NCBI RefSeq assembly: GCF_947498005.1
Contig: NZ_CANMIW010000001.1
Location: 248,001 to 312,000, forward strand
Reading direction: 5' to 3'
Source: an uncultured Winogradskyella sp.
GTDB lineage: Bacteria > Bacteroidota > Bacteroidia > Flavobacteriales > Flavobacteriaceae
Length of the DNA: 64,000 bases
The notes under the pieces were generated by a model that was given only the letters and a program-made list of their open reading frames with translations, was not told where the DNA came from and did no database searches. The translations under genes and the position numbers were made by a program. Below, one piece after another: positions 54,207 through 61,984 of the stretch (within the stretch, counting starts at the first letter, position 1; each line of letters begins with the position of its first letter).

Positions 54207-54946
54207 CGATAATGCCAACAGAAATATGGGTCATTTTTTCTATTGCTTTAATTGGCATTGCATTTCTGTACGCAAGTGTTGGCCATGGAGGCGCAAGTGG
54301 GTACATTGCTTTAATGGCAGCATTTTCATTTCCTGTAGACTATATAAAACCGACAGCTTTAATCTTAAATATATTCATTTCCGGAATCTCATTTTGGTAT
54401 TTTAAAAAGCACAATCATTTTAAATGGAAACTGTTTTACCCTTTTGCAGTGGCATCTATTCCTGCTGCATTTTTAGGAGGCTATATCACTATCGATGCGC
54501 AAGTGTATAAAATAATCTTAGCTGTTTTTTTATTGGTTGCAATTTTCAGAATCGTGTTTTCTTCTAAAGAAAGTAGAACCACTAAAGTTGAATTTAAAAC
54601 CCCTTTCGCCTTAGGAATTGGTTTTTTTATTGGCTTATTCTCAGGAATGATTGGTATAGGAGGTGGCATTATTTTAAGTCCAATTATCATCCTTTTAGGT
54701 TGGGGAAACATGAAAGAAGCTGCAGCAATTTCCGCACTCTTTATTTTTGTGAATTCCGTTGCAGGTATTTCTGGTTATGCGTTTAATCATTCCATTTCAG
54801 TAGAATCCTTCAAATTAATTCCTATCGCACTTGTTGGAGGCTTTTTAGGTGCCGTTTATGGTAGTCATAAAATCCCGAATACGGTTTTAAGAAACATACT
54901 TGCCATTGTATTATTAATAGCTTGTTTTAAACTGACATTGATATAA
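54203..54946 (+). CDS. TSUP (TauE/SafE) family permease
   Basis: Inner-membrane protein of 247 residues with about eight hydrophobic segments. Paired family motifs: ASVGHGGASGYIALMA near the N-terminus and GMIGIGGGIILSPIIILLGW in the middle. TSUP proteins carry sulfite, sulfoacetate or other small anions, usually outwards. In a Moco/siroheme operon beside nitrate assimilation genes it could handle sulfite, nitrite or another oxyanion; the sequence does not decide. It overlaps the ModE-like gene by four bases and touches mobA. Confidence 0.85.
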   Translation: MTIMPTEIWVIFSIALIGIAFLYASVGHGGASGYIALMAAFSFPVDYIKPTALILNIFISGISFWYFKKHNHFKWKLFYPFAVASIPAAFLGGYITIDAQVYKIILAVFLLVAIFRIVFSSKESRTTKVEFKTPFALGIGFFIGLFSGMIGIGGGIILSPIIILLGWGNMKEAAAISALFIFVNSVAGISGYAFNHSISVESFKLIPIALVGGFLGAVYGSHKIPNTVLRNILAIVLLIACFKLTLI

Positions 54947-55525
54947 ATGAGCACTAAAAACAACATATCAGTTTATATTTTATGTGGCGGATTAAGCTCG
55001 CGAATGCAAGAAGAAAAAGGACTTGTTTTGTATGAAGACAAACCGTTTGTAACACATATTATTGAAGCTGTTCTTCCAATAAGTGAAACTATAGTTTTAG
55101 TCACAAAAAATGAAAATTATAAGCAATTTGGATTTCCGTTAATTGCAGATATTTATGAAAACAAAGGGCCTGTTGGAGGCATTTATTCAGCATTAAATCA
55201 TTCAGATAACGAATTCAATCTGATTTTAAGTTGTGATATCCCGAATATAAAAACCGCTGTTTTAAATACTTATTTGTTGAATAATTTTCAAGACCATTCA
55301 ATTACCTATTTAAAAGATGATGAAAGCGATTATCCATTAATCGGAATGTATTCAAAACAAGTAACGTCTCTTTTTAAAACTGCAATTTCAGAAAATAAAC
55401 TAAAACTTTTAGACCTTATAAAAACGACGGATTATAATACCATTCAGATAAAACCTGAAGATAAAATAGCCGTAAAAAACATAAATACAAAAGAAGAATT
55501 AACAGCTTTAAGCCAATTAAAATAA
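54947..55525 (+). CDS. mobA: Molybdenum cofactor guanylyltransferase MobA-like
   Basis: Attaches GMP to Moco, giving the MGD form used by DMSO-reductase family enzymes such as the nitrate reductase at 61981. 192 residues. The nucleotide-binding signature is YILCGGLSSRMQEEKGLV with a second segment GPVGGIYSAL and SCDIPN. The ATG follows the TSUP stop directly, and its stop overlaps the cobA start by one base (TAATG). Weak similarity to other NTP transferases is possible, but operon context makes MobA the best call. Confidence 0.9.
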   Translation: MSTKNNISVYILCGGLSSRMQEEKGLVLYEDKPFVTHIIEAVLPISETIVLVTKNENYKQFGFPLIADIYENKGPVGGIYSALNHSDNEFNLILSCDIPNIKTAVLNTYLLNNFQDHSITYLKDDESDYPLIGMYSKQVTSLFKTAISENKLKLLDLIKTTDYNTIQIKPEDKIAVKNINTKEELTALSQLK

Positions 55526-56328
55526 TGACAGAACACACAAATAAAAGACCTAAGGTTGTATTGGTTGGCGCTGGACCAGGAGACCCAGAATTGCTAACGC
55601 TAAAGGCAGTTAAAGCACTCAAAAAAGCAAAAGCTGTTTTGTACGACGCCTTGGTAAACGAATCTATTTTAGAACATGCGCCAAATGCAGTTAAATTGTT
55701 TGTTGGTAAACGAAAAGGTGCACATGCTTATTCGCAAGATGAAATCAATGATTTGTTAGTAGAATACGCTGAAAAATATGAATATATCGTTCGGTTAAAA
55801 GGAGGCGACCCTTTTGTCTTTGGAAGAGGAAAAGAAGAAACAGATTATTTAGAAACCTTTGGCATTAGAACCGCAATTATTCCAGGAATCACGTCTGCAA
55901 TAGCTGTTCCTGCTGCGATTGGTATTCCTGTAACACAACGAACCGTTACTGAAAGTTTTTGGGTTATTACTGGCACAACATCCAACAGAAAATTATCTGA
56001 AGACGTAAAATTCGCGGCTAAATCTTCAGCAACGGTTGTAATTTTAATGGGAATGGGAAAACTAGCTGAGATTGTTTCAATTTACAAGCAAAACAATCGT
56101 GAGAATTTGCCTATTGCAGTTATTCAAGATGGTACAAAAAAGGATGAAAATTCCGGTGTTGGCACTATAAATACTATTGAAGCTATTGTAGAAGAAAAAC
56201 AGCTAACGAGTCCTGCAATTATCATTATTGGCGATGTGGTTAATGGTCATAAAAGTGCATTGACTTATTTTAAAGAATCGTTTATAGAGGACGATTTTAT
56301 ATATCAAAATTTAAACTTAAATCCATAG
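55525..56328 (+). CDS. cobA: Uroporphyrinogen-III C-methyltransferase
   Basis: Methylates uroporphyrinogen III twice to precorrin-2, the first committed step to siroheme. 267 residues with the SUMT signature VGAGPGDPELLTLKA (N-terminus), RLKGGDPFVFGRG and IPGITSAIAVPAAIGIPVT. It pairs with the dehydrogenase/chelatase encoded next. Siroheme is the cofactor of assimilatory nitrite and sulfite reductases, which links this operon to the nitrate assimilation genes facing it. Only one base separates its stop from the next start codon. Confidence 0.96.
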   Translation: MTEHTNKRPKVVLVGAGPGDPELLTLKAVKALKKAKAVLYDALVNESILEHAPNAVKLFVGKRKGAHAYSQDEINDLLVEYAEKYEYIVRLKGGDPFVFGRGKEETDYLETFGIRTAIIPGITSAIAVPAAIGIPVTQRTVTESFWVITGTTSNRKLSEDVKFAAKSSATVVILMGMGKLAEIVSIYKQNNRENLPIAVIQDGTKKDENSGVGTINTIEAIVEEKQLTSPAIIIIGDVVNGHKSALTYFKESFIEDDFIYQNLNLNP

Positions 56329-56329
56329 T

Positions 56330-56914
56330 ATGGAAAGAAACGAATTATACCCAATATTTGTAAAAGTAGACCAACTCAATGTCTTAATTGTTGGTGGTGG
56401 AAATGTTGGTTTAGAGAAACTCTCTTTTCTTTTAAAATCGAGCCCAAATGCGAATGTAGAAGTCATTTCTATAGAATTTATGCAAGAGTTAAGAGATTTG
56501 GCAAGTAAGCATTCAACGGTTAAACTTACTGAGAAAGCTTACGATATTTCAGATTTAGAAAAGCGACATATGGTTATTGGTTGTACCGACAATCTCGATG
56601 TGAATTTGCAAATAAATCGCGAAGCTAAAGCCAAATATTTATTGGTAAATATTGCAGATACACCAGACCAATGCGATTATTATTTAGGTGGCATTGTTAC
56701 CAAAGGACACGTAAAAATTGCGATTTCTACTAACGGGAAATCGCCAACTACGGCAAAACGTATTAGACAGTTTTTAGAAGATGTCATTCCGGAAGATATC
56801 AACGAAATGGTGCTTAATCTCAATGAGTTTAGAAAAACCATTAAAGGGAATTTTGAAGAAAAAGTAGAAAAAATGAATCAGGTTACAAGAGACTTGGTTA
56901 ACAAAAAAAAGTAA
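56330..56914 (+). CDS. Precorrin-2 dehydrogenase / sirohydrochlorin ferrochelatase (CysG-N/Met8 type)
   Basis: 194-residue enzyme finishing siroheme: NAD-dependent oxidation of precorrin-2 and iron insertion. The Rossmann motif VLIVGGGNVGLEKLSFLL is at residues about 16-33, followed by IGCTDNLDVN, the TKGHVKIAISTNGKSPTTAKRIR segment read in parts, and a C-terminal helical region. Equivalent to the N-terminal half of CysG and to Met8p; length is right for the stand-alone form. It sits between cobA and moaD with 1-base gaps. Confidence 0.93.
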   Translation: MERNELYPIFVKVDQLNVLIVGGGNVGLEKLSFLLKSSPNANVEVISIEFMQELRDLASKHSTVKLTEKAYDISDLEKRHMVIGCTDNLDVNLQINREAKAKYLLVNIADTPDQCDYYLGGIVTKGHVKIAISTNGKSPTTAKRIRQFLEDVIPEDINEMVLNLNEFRKTIKGNFEEKVEKMNQVTRDLVNKKK

Positions 56915-56915
56915 T

Positions 56916-57152
56916 ATGGCTGTTATAAAATATTATGGCGCAATTGCCGAAGCTACAAAATGCAGTGAGGAACAACTTACGGTTTCAGACTTAAAAATTT
57001 CAGATTGTTTGGCGCTTTTAAATGAAAAGTATAACCTAAAGACGTTTGATGTTTCTGTAGCATTAAATCAAAATTTAGTAGACATAGATAGTACAATTAA
57101 ATTAAGTGATAACGATGAAATTGCATTGTTACCACCATTTGCAGGAGGTTAA
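56916..57152 (+). CDS. moaD: Molybdopterin synthase sulfur carrier subunit MoaD
   Basis: 78-residue ubiquitin-like protein ending LLPPFAGG. The terminal Gly-Gly is adenylated and thiocarboxylated by MoeB and then gives sulfur to cyclic pyranopterin in the MoaD-MoaE complex. Length and the PPFAGG end are typical. The last codons also hold an AGGAGG sequence in front of the next gene. Confidence 0.95.
   Translation: MAVIKYYGAIAEATKCSEEQLTVSDLKISDCLALLNEKYNLKTFDVSVALNQNLVDIDSTIKLSDNDEIALLPPFAGG
57143..57148 (+). promoter_or_regulatory. Strong Shine-Dalgarno for a TTG-started moeB
   Basis: AGGAGG lies inside the Gly-Gly end of moaD, 6 bases before the TTG at 57155. Bacteroidota rarely use strong Shine-Dalgarno sites, so here it helps decide the non-ATG start. 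Confidence 0.6.
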
Positions 57153-57154
57153 TT

Positions 57155-58207
57155 TTGGAAAGATATAATAGACAAATACAATTACCACAAGTTGGTGCAA
57201 CAGGTCAGCAAAAACTAAAAGACGCAAAAATTTTAGTGGTTGGCGCTGGTGGTTTGGGCTGTGCAATTTTGCCGTATTTAACAGCTTCTGGCATTGAACA
57301 CATCGGAATTATTGATGGAGACACCATTGAAGAAACCAATTTGCAACGTCAAATTCTGTATACAGAAACGTCTATTACTCAGCAAAAAGTCGTTGTTGCA
57401 AAACAACAATTAAAAGCTTTAAATTCTAATGTAAATATTGAAATTTATAATTACTATTTGTCTGGAGAGAATGCGTTAGAGCTTTTTAGAAACTACGATA
57501 TAATAATCGATGCCACAGACAGTATACAAACGCGCTATTTAATTAATGATGCGTGTATAATTACAAATAAACCCTTTGTTTACGGTTCTATTTATAGGTT
57601 TGAAGGTCAGGTTTCGGTATTCAATTATAAGAATGGACCAACCTATCGATGTTTGTTTAAAAACGATAAAGCGAAAGTATCCAATTGCGAAACGGCTGGT
57701 GTTTTAGGAACAACTGTTGGTTTAATTGGGATGCTTCAAGCGAATGAAGTTATAAAAATGATTTTAGAAACAGGCGACGTTCTATCAGGACAACTTTTGG
57801 TTTATAACACCTTAAATAATTCTCAGAATTGTATCAATTTCAAAAAGTCTGAAACAAAAAGTATTGATGAAGCCTTTTTTAATTCAGAATATAAAACCCA
57901 TAAAATAGAAGCCGTTTGTGTAAATGAGGCTATTTCTCAGAACGTCATATGTATAGATGTTAGAGAATTGCACGAAACCCCAAAATTAGAACTTTCAAAT
58001 GGTCTTCAGATTCCCTTATCAATTCTAGAATCGAAGATTAAAAATTTAAATAAAAACGAAAACTATGCGGTTTACTGCCAAAGTGGAAAACGCAGTTTAG
58101 AAGCCATTAAACTATTGAAAAACCATCAATTTCAAAATGTAAAAAATATTGAAGGTGGTGTAATTTCAATGCAACAAAAGATCAACAATGAAAAAAGTAT
58201 TTATTAA
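57155..58207 (+). CDS. moeB: MoaD-activating E1 enzyme MoeB with C-terminal rhodanese domain
   Basis: 350 residues. The E1/ThiF domain (about 1-240) begins ERYNRQIQLPQVGATGQQKL and has the ATP site VVGAGGLGCAILPYL and DGDTIEETNLQRQ. Residues about 255-350 are a rhodanese domain with the active Cys308 in YAVYCQSGKRS, so one protein both adenylates MoaD and supplies sulfur, like eukaryotic MOCS3. The start codon is TTG, supported by the AGGAGG at 57143 and by the normal family N-terminus (ERYNRQ). Its 3' end overlaps moaE by 20 bases. Confidence 0.94.
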   Translation: MERYNRQIQLPQVGATGQQKLKDAKILVVGAGGLGCAILPYLTASGIEHIGIIDGDTIEETNLQRQILYTETSITQQKVVVAKQQLKALNSNVNIEIYNYYLSGENALELFRNYDIIIDATDSIQTRYLINDACIITNKPFVYGSIYRFEGQVSVFNYKNGPTYRCLFKNDKAKVSNCETAGVLGTTVGLIGMLQANEVIKMILETGDVLSGQLLVYNTLNNSQNCINFKKSETKSIDEAFFNSEYKTHKIEAVCVNEAISQNVICIDVRELHETPKLELSNGLQIPLSILESKIKNLNKNENYAVYCQSGKRSLEAIKLLKNHQFQNVKNIEGGVISMQQKINNEKSIY

Positions 58208-58616
58208 CGGACCAATTACACCAGCATTTATAGCCAATTCTATAGAAAAACATCAAACTAAGCACAGTATTGGTGCGCACAATATCTTTTTAGGGCAAGT
58301 GCGAGCAGACGTTGTAAATGATAAAACCGTTGCAGGAATAGACTTTACGTGTTACGAAGAGATGGCGCATCCTATTTTAGACGATATTAGAGAAAAAGCG
58401 TTTAAGACATTCAACTTAACATGCATGCATATTTACCATAGTTTGGGGGAAATTAAAGCTGGCGAAGTCTGTTTTTTCGTTTTCGTTTCGGCAAAACACA
58501 GTAAAGAAGTGTATGCAGCTACAGAGTATTTAGTCAATATTGTAAAAAAGAAAGTGCCCATATTTGGAAAGGAAATTTTTGAAGATGAATCGCACCAATG
58601 GAAGGTTAATAAATAA
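58188..58616 (+). CDS. moaE: Molybdopterin synthase catalytic subunit MoaE
   Basis: 142 residues. Combines with MoaD to convert cyclic pyranopterin monophosphate to molybdopterin. Recognisable blocks: GAHNIFLGQVRADVVN, DFTCYEEMAHPILDDI, HIYHSLGEIKAGEVCFFVFVSA and the C-terminal KKKVPIFGKEIFEDESHQWK with the conserved Lys and Trp. It overlaps moeB by 20 bases, which suggests translational coupling. Confidence 0.95.
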   Translation: MKKVFINGPITPAFIANSIEKHQTKHSIGAHNIFLGQVRADVVNDKTVAGIDFTCYEEMAHPILDDIREKAFKTFNLTCMHIYHSLGEIKAGEVCFFVFVSAKHSKEVYAATEYLVNIVKKKVPIFGKEIFEDESHQWKVNK

Positions 58617-58621
58617 TTAAA

Positions 58622-59527
58622 ATGGTAGATATTACGCATAAAATCAAAACACTTCGTGTGGCAACAGCAGAAGCCACTGTAAAAGTGAGCAAGCAAGAAA
58701 CTATTGATGCGCTTCAAAATAATACAGTACCAAAAGGTAATGTGTTTGAGATGGCAAAAACGGCTGGTCTATTTGCTGTAAAAACCACGCACAATGTGAT
58801 TCCAGATTGTCATCCGTTACCAATTGAATACACGGCAATTACCTATAAAATTGAAGGTTTAGAAGTAAAAATCAGCTTAACCTTAAAAACCATTTATAAA
58901 ACTGGTGTGGAAGTAGAAGCTATGCATGGCGCTTCGGTTGTGGCATTAACCATGTACGATATGTTGAAACCAATTGACAAACACATTGAAATAGGAAACA
59001 TACGATTAGTTGAAAAACGCGGTGGAAAAAGTAGTTTTAAAACCAAGCATCGTTCACAATTAAAAGCGAGTGTTATTGTGTGTTCAGATTCTATTTCCGA
59101 GGGTAAAAAAGAAGATTTTGCAGGAAAAGCCATTATTGAAAAATTGAAGCAAAGTGACATTGAAATTAGTAATTATGATATCATTCCTGATGAAATAGAA
59201 GCCATTAGAAACAAAGCCATGCTGTATTCTGAAACCTCTAATCTAGTCATCTTTACAGGTGGAACAGGCTTATCGTACAGAGACGTTACACCTGAAGCTT
59301 TAGAGCCAATTTTAGAACGACGAATTCCTGGTGTAGAAGAAGCCATTAGAAGTTACGGACAAGACCGAATGCCTTATGCCATGTTGTCTAGAAGTGTTTG
59401 CGGTACTATTGGAGACAGTTTAATATTGGCATTACCAGGTTCAACAAATGGCGCCAAAGAATCTATGGATGCTGTGTTTCCACATTTAACACATGTTTTT
59501 AAAATACTAAAAGGTCAGCAACATTAA
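58622..59527 (+). CDS. moaC: MoaC-MogA/MoaB fusion (bifunctional Moco protein)
   Basis: 301 residues joining two steps of Moco synthesis. Residues 1-140 are MoaC (cyclic pyranopterin monophosphate synthase) with KTAGLFAVKTTHNVIPDCHP and EAMHGASVVALTMYDMLK. Residues about 150-300 are a MogA/MoaB domain (molybdopterin adenylylation) with VCSDSISEGKKEDFAG, VIFTGGTGLSYRDVTPEA and PGSTNGAKESM. MoaC acts on the product of MoaA, the next gene, and the second half activates molybdopterin for MoeA, encoded at the head of the operon. Such fusions are known in Bacteroidota. Confidence 0.94.
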   Translation: MVDITHKIKTLRVATAEATVKVSKQETIDALQNNTVPKGNVFEMAKTAGLFAVKTTHNVIPDCHPLPIEYTAITYKIEGLEVKISLTLKTIYKTGVEVEAMHGASVVALTMYDMLKPIDKHIEIGNIRLVEKRGGKSSFKTKHRSQLKASVIVCSDSISEGKKEDFAGKAIIEKLKQSDIEISNYDIIPDEIEAIRNKAMLYSETSNLVIFTGGTGLSYRDVTPEALEPILERRIPGVEEAIRSYGQDRMPYAMLSRSVCGTIGDSLILALPGSTNGAKESMDAVFPHLTHVFKILKGQQH

Positions 59528-59529
59528 TA

Positions 59530-60537
59530 ATGCAACAACCAAACGCCATTTTAACAGATACTTTAGGTAGAACACACAACTACCTTAGAATCTCGTTGAC
59601 CGAAAAATGCAATTTACGTTGTACGTATTGTATGCCATCTGAAGGTGTGCAATTAACACCAAGACAACATTTAATGAATGCAGAAGAGGTTTATGAAATT
59701 GCAAAAGTGTTTGTGGCGAATGGTGTAGATAAGATTAGATTAACAGGAGGCGAACCTTTGGTAAGGAAAGATTTTAGAGACATTTTGAAGCGTTTATCTT
59801 CTCTAAAAACAACACTTTCCATTACCACTAACGGTATTTTAGTTGACCGATTTATTGACGATTTTAAAACTTACAGACTCAAAAACATCAATGTGAGTTT
59901 AGATACTTTAGATGCTGAAAAATTCAATCACATCACAAGACGAAATCAATTTGCTAAAGCCTACGAAAATATTCATTTGTTAATTGAAAATGGTTTTAAA
60001 GTAAAGCTAAACATTGTTTTAATTAAAGGATTTAATGATAATGAAATTGTTGATTTTATTGAGCTGACGAAAGCGTTGCCAATTTCAATTCGGTTTATAG
60101 AATTTATGCCTTTTGATGGTAATAACTGGAATAAATCAAAACTTGTTACACAACAAGATATCTTAGAACAAACCACAAATCATTTTGGAGCTGAGAATTT
60201 GATAAAGCTTGAAAATGAAAACAACTTTACATCTAGAGATTATAAAATTTCTGGTCATAACGGCGAATTCGGAATTATAAGTTCTGTGAGTAATCCTTTT
60301 TGTGATGGTTGTAATAGAATTCGGCTAACAGCCAACGGCAAAGTTAAAAACTGCCTATTTTCTAATAATGAAACGGATATTTTAACCGCTTTAAGAAACC
60401 AAGAATCTATTGAAGAGTTTATAGCAAAAGCCATTTATAAAAAATTACCAAAACGAGGTGGAATGAATAGTTTTGAGCAATTAAATGACCCAAAACAACA
60501 TTCTAACAATAGAAGTATGATTACTATTGGAGGTTAG
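59530..60537 (+). CDS. moaA: GTP 3',8-cyclase MoaA
   Basis: 335-residue radical SAM enzyme that starts Moco synthesis from GTP. N-terminal cluster motif CNLRCTYCMP (about residues 26-35), KIRLTGGEPLVRKDF, and the C-terminal second [4Fe-4S] site in SNPFCDGCNRIRLTANGK with the third Cys in VKNCLF. It ends in Gly-Gly, as active MoaA proteins do. It starts 2 bases after the moaC fusion and its stop lies only 4 bases from the stop of the convergent gene, without a terminator between them. Confidence 0.96.
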   Translation: MQQPNAILTDTLGRTHNYLRISLTEKCNLRCTYCMPSEGVQLTPRQHLMNAEEVYEIAKVFVANGVDKIRLTGGEPLVRKDFRDILKRLSSLKTTLSITTNGILVDRFIDDFKTYRLKNINVSLDTLDAEKFNHITRRNQFAKAYENIHLLIENGFKVKLNIVLIKGFNDNEIVDFIELTKALPISIRFIEFMPFDGNNWNKSKLVTQQDILEQTTNHFGAENLIKLENENNFTSRDYKISGHNGEFGIISSVSNPFCDGCNRIRLTANGKVKNCLFSNNETDILTALRNQESIEEFIAKAIYKKLPKRGGMNSFEQLNDPKQHSNNRSMITIGG

Positions 60538-60541
60538 TAAT

Positions 60542-61984
60542 TTAACTTATTTTTTTTGTAAAAATCTTTTTTTCAAAATGACTTTTTGGTGCATCACAAA
60601 GCGAACATGTGTAATTATTATCTAAAGCTTCAAAAGCTGTATTTGGTTCAATATTTTGAGTAATATCGCCATACTCTTGGTTGTAAACTGTTAAGCAGTC
60701 CCTGCATTGGTACACTTCAAACTCAATTTCTTCTTCAGTGTCTTCTAAAGTTTTTATTTCATCTGTGTCAGAACCTAATTGTTCAAAATATAACCGACTC
60801 AGTTCCATCAGTAAATTTGGCAATTCTGCTTTGTCAACTTCTTGTACGTGCACAATATAATCTCTAGTATTTGGGTCGAAATTTTTAGCGTATAATAAGT
60901 TGTAGGTATCTCGTATTTTAAAATCTTTTAAACCAGTAGGAGGCGTATTTTTCTCAATAACAATAGAAGTAAAATAATAGGCTTTTCTAGTATATTCAGT
61001 AATACCAAAAGTTAAGCCGTAGGTACTAATATCGTTAGTGTCAAAATAGTCAACTAAGTATTTCTTTAGTTTTAAAGCATCATCATTAGCTACAGGTAAA
61101 TGCCAATTTAACTCGAGCATAGAATGCCTAACATTGATACCATGTTTTCCTAGAAATTTTTCCCAATGTAATTTAGCACTCACAGGTATATCCTTTACAA
61201 TAAAAGATTTCCATGGCGTGATAGATATTTTTCCAATTTTACAATCAGAACATAAATCGCACATGGCTTTTAAAAAGTCTAGATCGTATCGGTTATTCCT
61301 CCAATATAAACCTAGCCAATATTTGTCGCCACCAATTCTATTCATGCCTTCGTAATAAGGAAATGGATGGAATGGTACGTGTAATTGCTTGTCTATAGTG
61401 ATGTTATTCGTTTGAATAGCATCATTAACCAAATCAAAAATCATGTCTATTGTTTCAGGTTCTTCTTTGAGAAGGTTTTCTATAACTGTTGCCACTTTAG
61501 CCATGTCCCAACTATAGATTAAAACAGGGTAGATTTCCATTTTTTTCCAAAAAGGTAAACGAATATACAGGTACCAATAATCTTCTTGTTCTGAAGCAAT
61601 AAAATTAAGGTGTCCAGTAAATAAAGGAACTAAACGTTGTTTTGGATCTGTAATATTTATCTTTAAACGATGTTCATTTCTAAATTGTTCTAACACATAC
61701 AAATACTTGTCTCCTGTAAGCCAAGAAGTATTTGGAAAAATATCTGCAGAAACATAAGACGACATAATATTTTCTGAATGGTCTCTTTTGGGATTAACCA
61801 TCTGAAAACCTTCAATCGTTTCTGTTTTTTCGCTATTTAGGTCATCTGGAAATAATATATCTTGTCTTGAACCAAATGATATCACATCAGAACCTAAATC
61901 CTCTGCAGATTGACAAATTAGTTTTAATTCTGCTGGAGACAAAACACCTCCTTTTATAATCAATCTCGTTAGTCTGTTTATCAT
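60542..61984 (-). CDS. Sulfite/nitrite reductase-like protein with C-terminal rubredoxin
   Basis: 480 residues, cytoplasmic (no signal). The N-terminus LTRLIIKGGVLSPAELKLIC and SFGSRQDILF resemble the ferredoxin-like half-domain of siroheme nitrite/sulfite reductases, and GKISITPWKSFIVKDI resembles the second copy. The Cys pattern that binds [4Fe-4S]-siroheme (C-x5-C ... C-x3-C) was not found; the only cluster in that part is CDLCSDC. Residues about 423-470 are a rubredoxin: VYQCRDCLTVYNQEYGD ... YTCSLCDAPKSHF (two C-x2-C pairs binding one Fe). It may be an electron carrier or scaffold for the nitrate reductase encoded just upstream, whose stop overlaps this ATG by four bases. Exact role unknown. 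Confidence 0.75.
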   Translation of the reverse strand: MINRLTRLIIKGGVLSPAELKLICQSAEDLGSDVISFGSRQDILFPDDLNSEKTETIEGFQMVNPKRDHSENIMSSYVSADIFPNTSWLTGDKYLYVLEQFRNEHRLKINITDPKQRLVPLFTGHLNFIASEQEDYWYLYIRLPFWKKMEIYPVLIYSWDMAKVATVIENLLKEEPETIDMIFDLVNDAIQTNNITIDKQLHVPFHPFPYYEGMNRIGGDKYWLGLYWRNNRYDLDFLKAMCDLCSDCKIGKISITPWKSFIVKDIPVSAKLHWEKFLGKHGINVRHSMLELNWHLPVANDDALKLKKYLVDYFDTNDISTYGLTFGITEYTRKAYYFTSIVIEKNTPPTGLKDFKIRDTYNLLYAKNFDPNTRDYIVHVQEVDKAELPNLLMELSRLYFEQLGSDTDEIKTLEDTEEEIEFEVYQCRDCLTVYNQEYGDITQNIEPNTAFEALDNNYTCSLCDAPKSHFEKKIFTKKIS

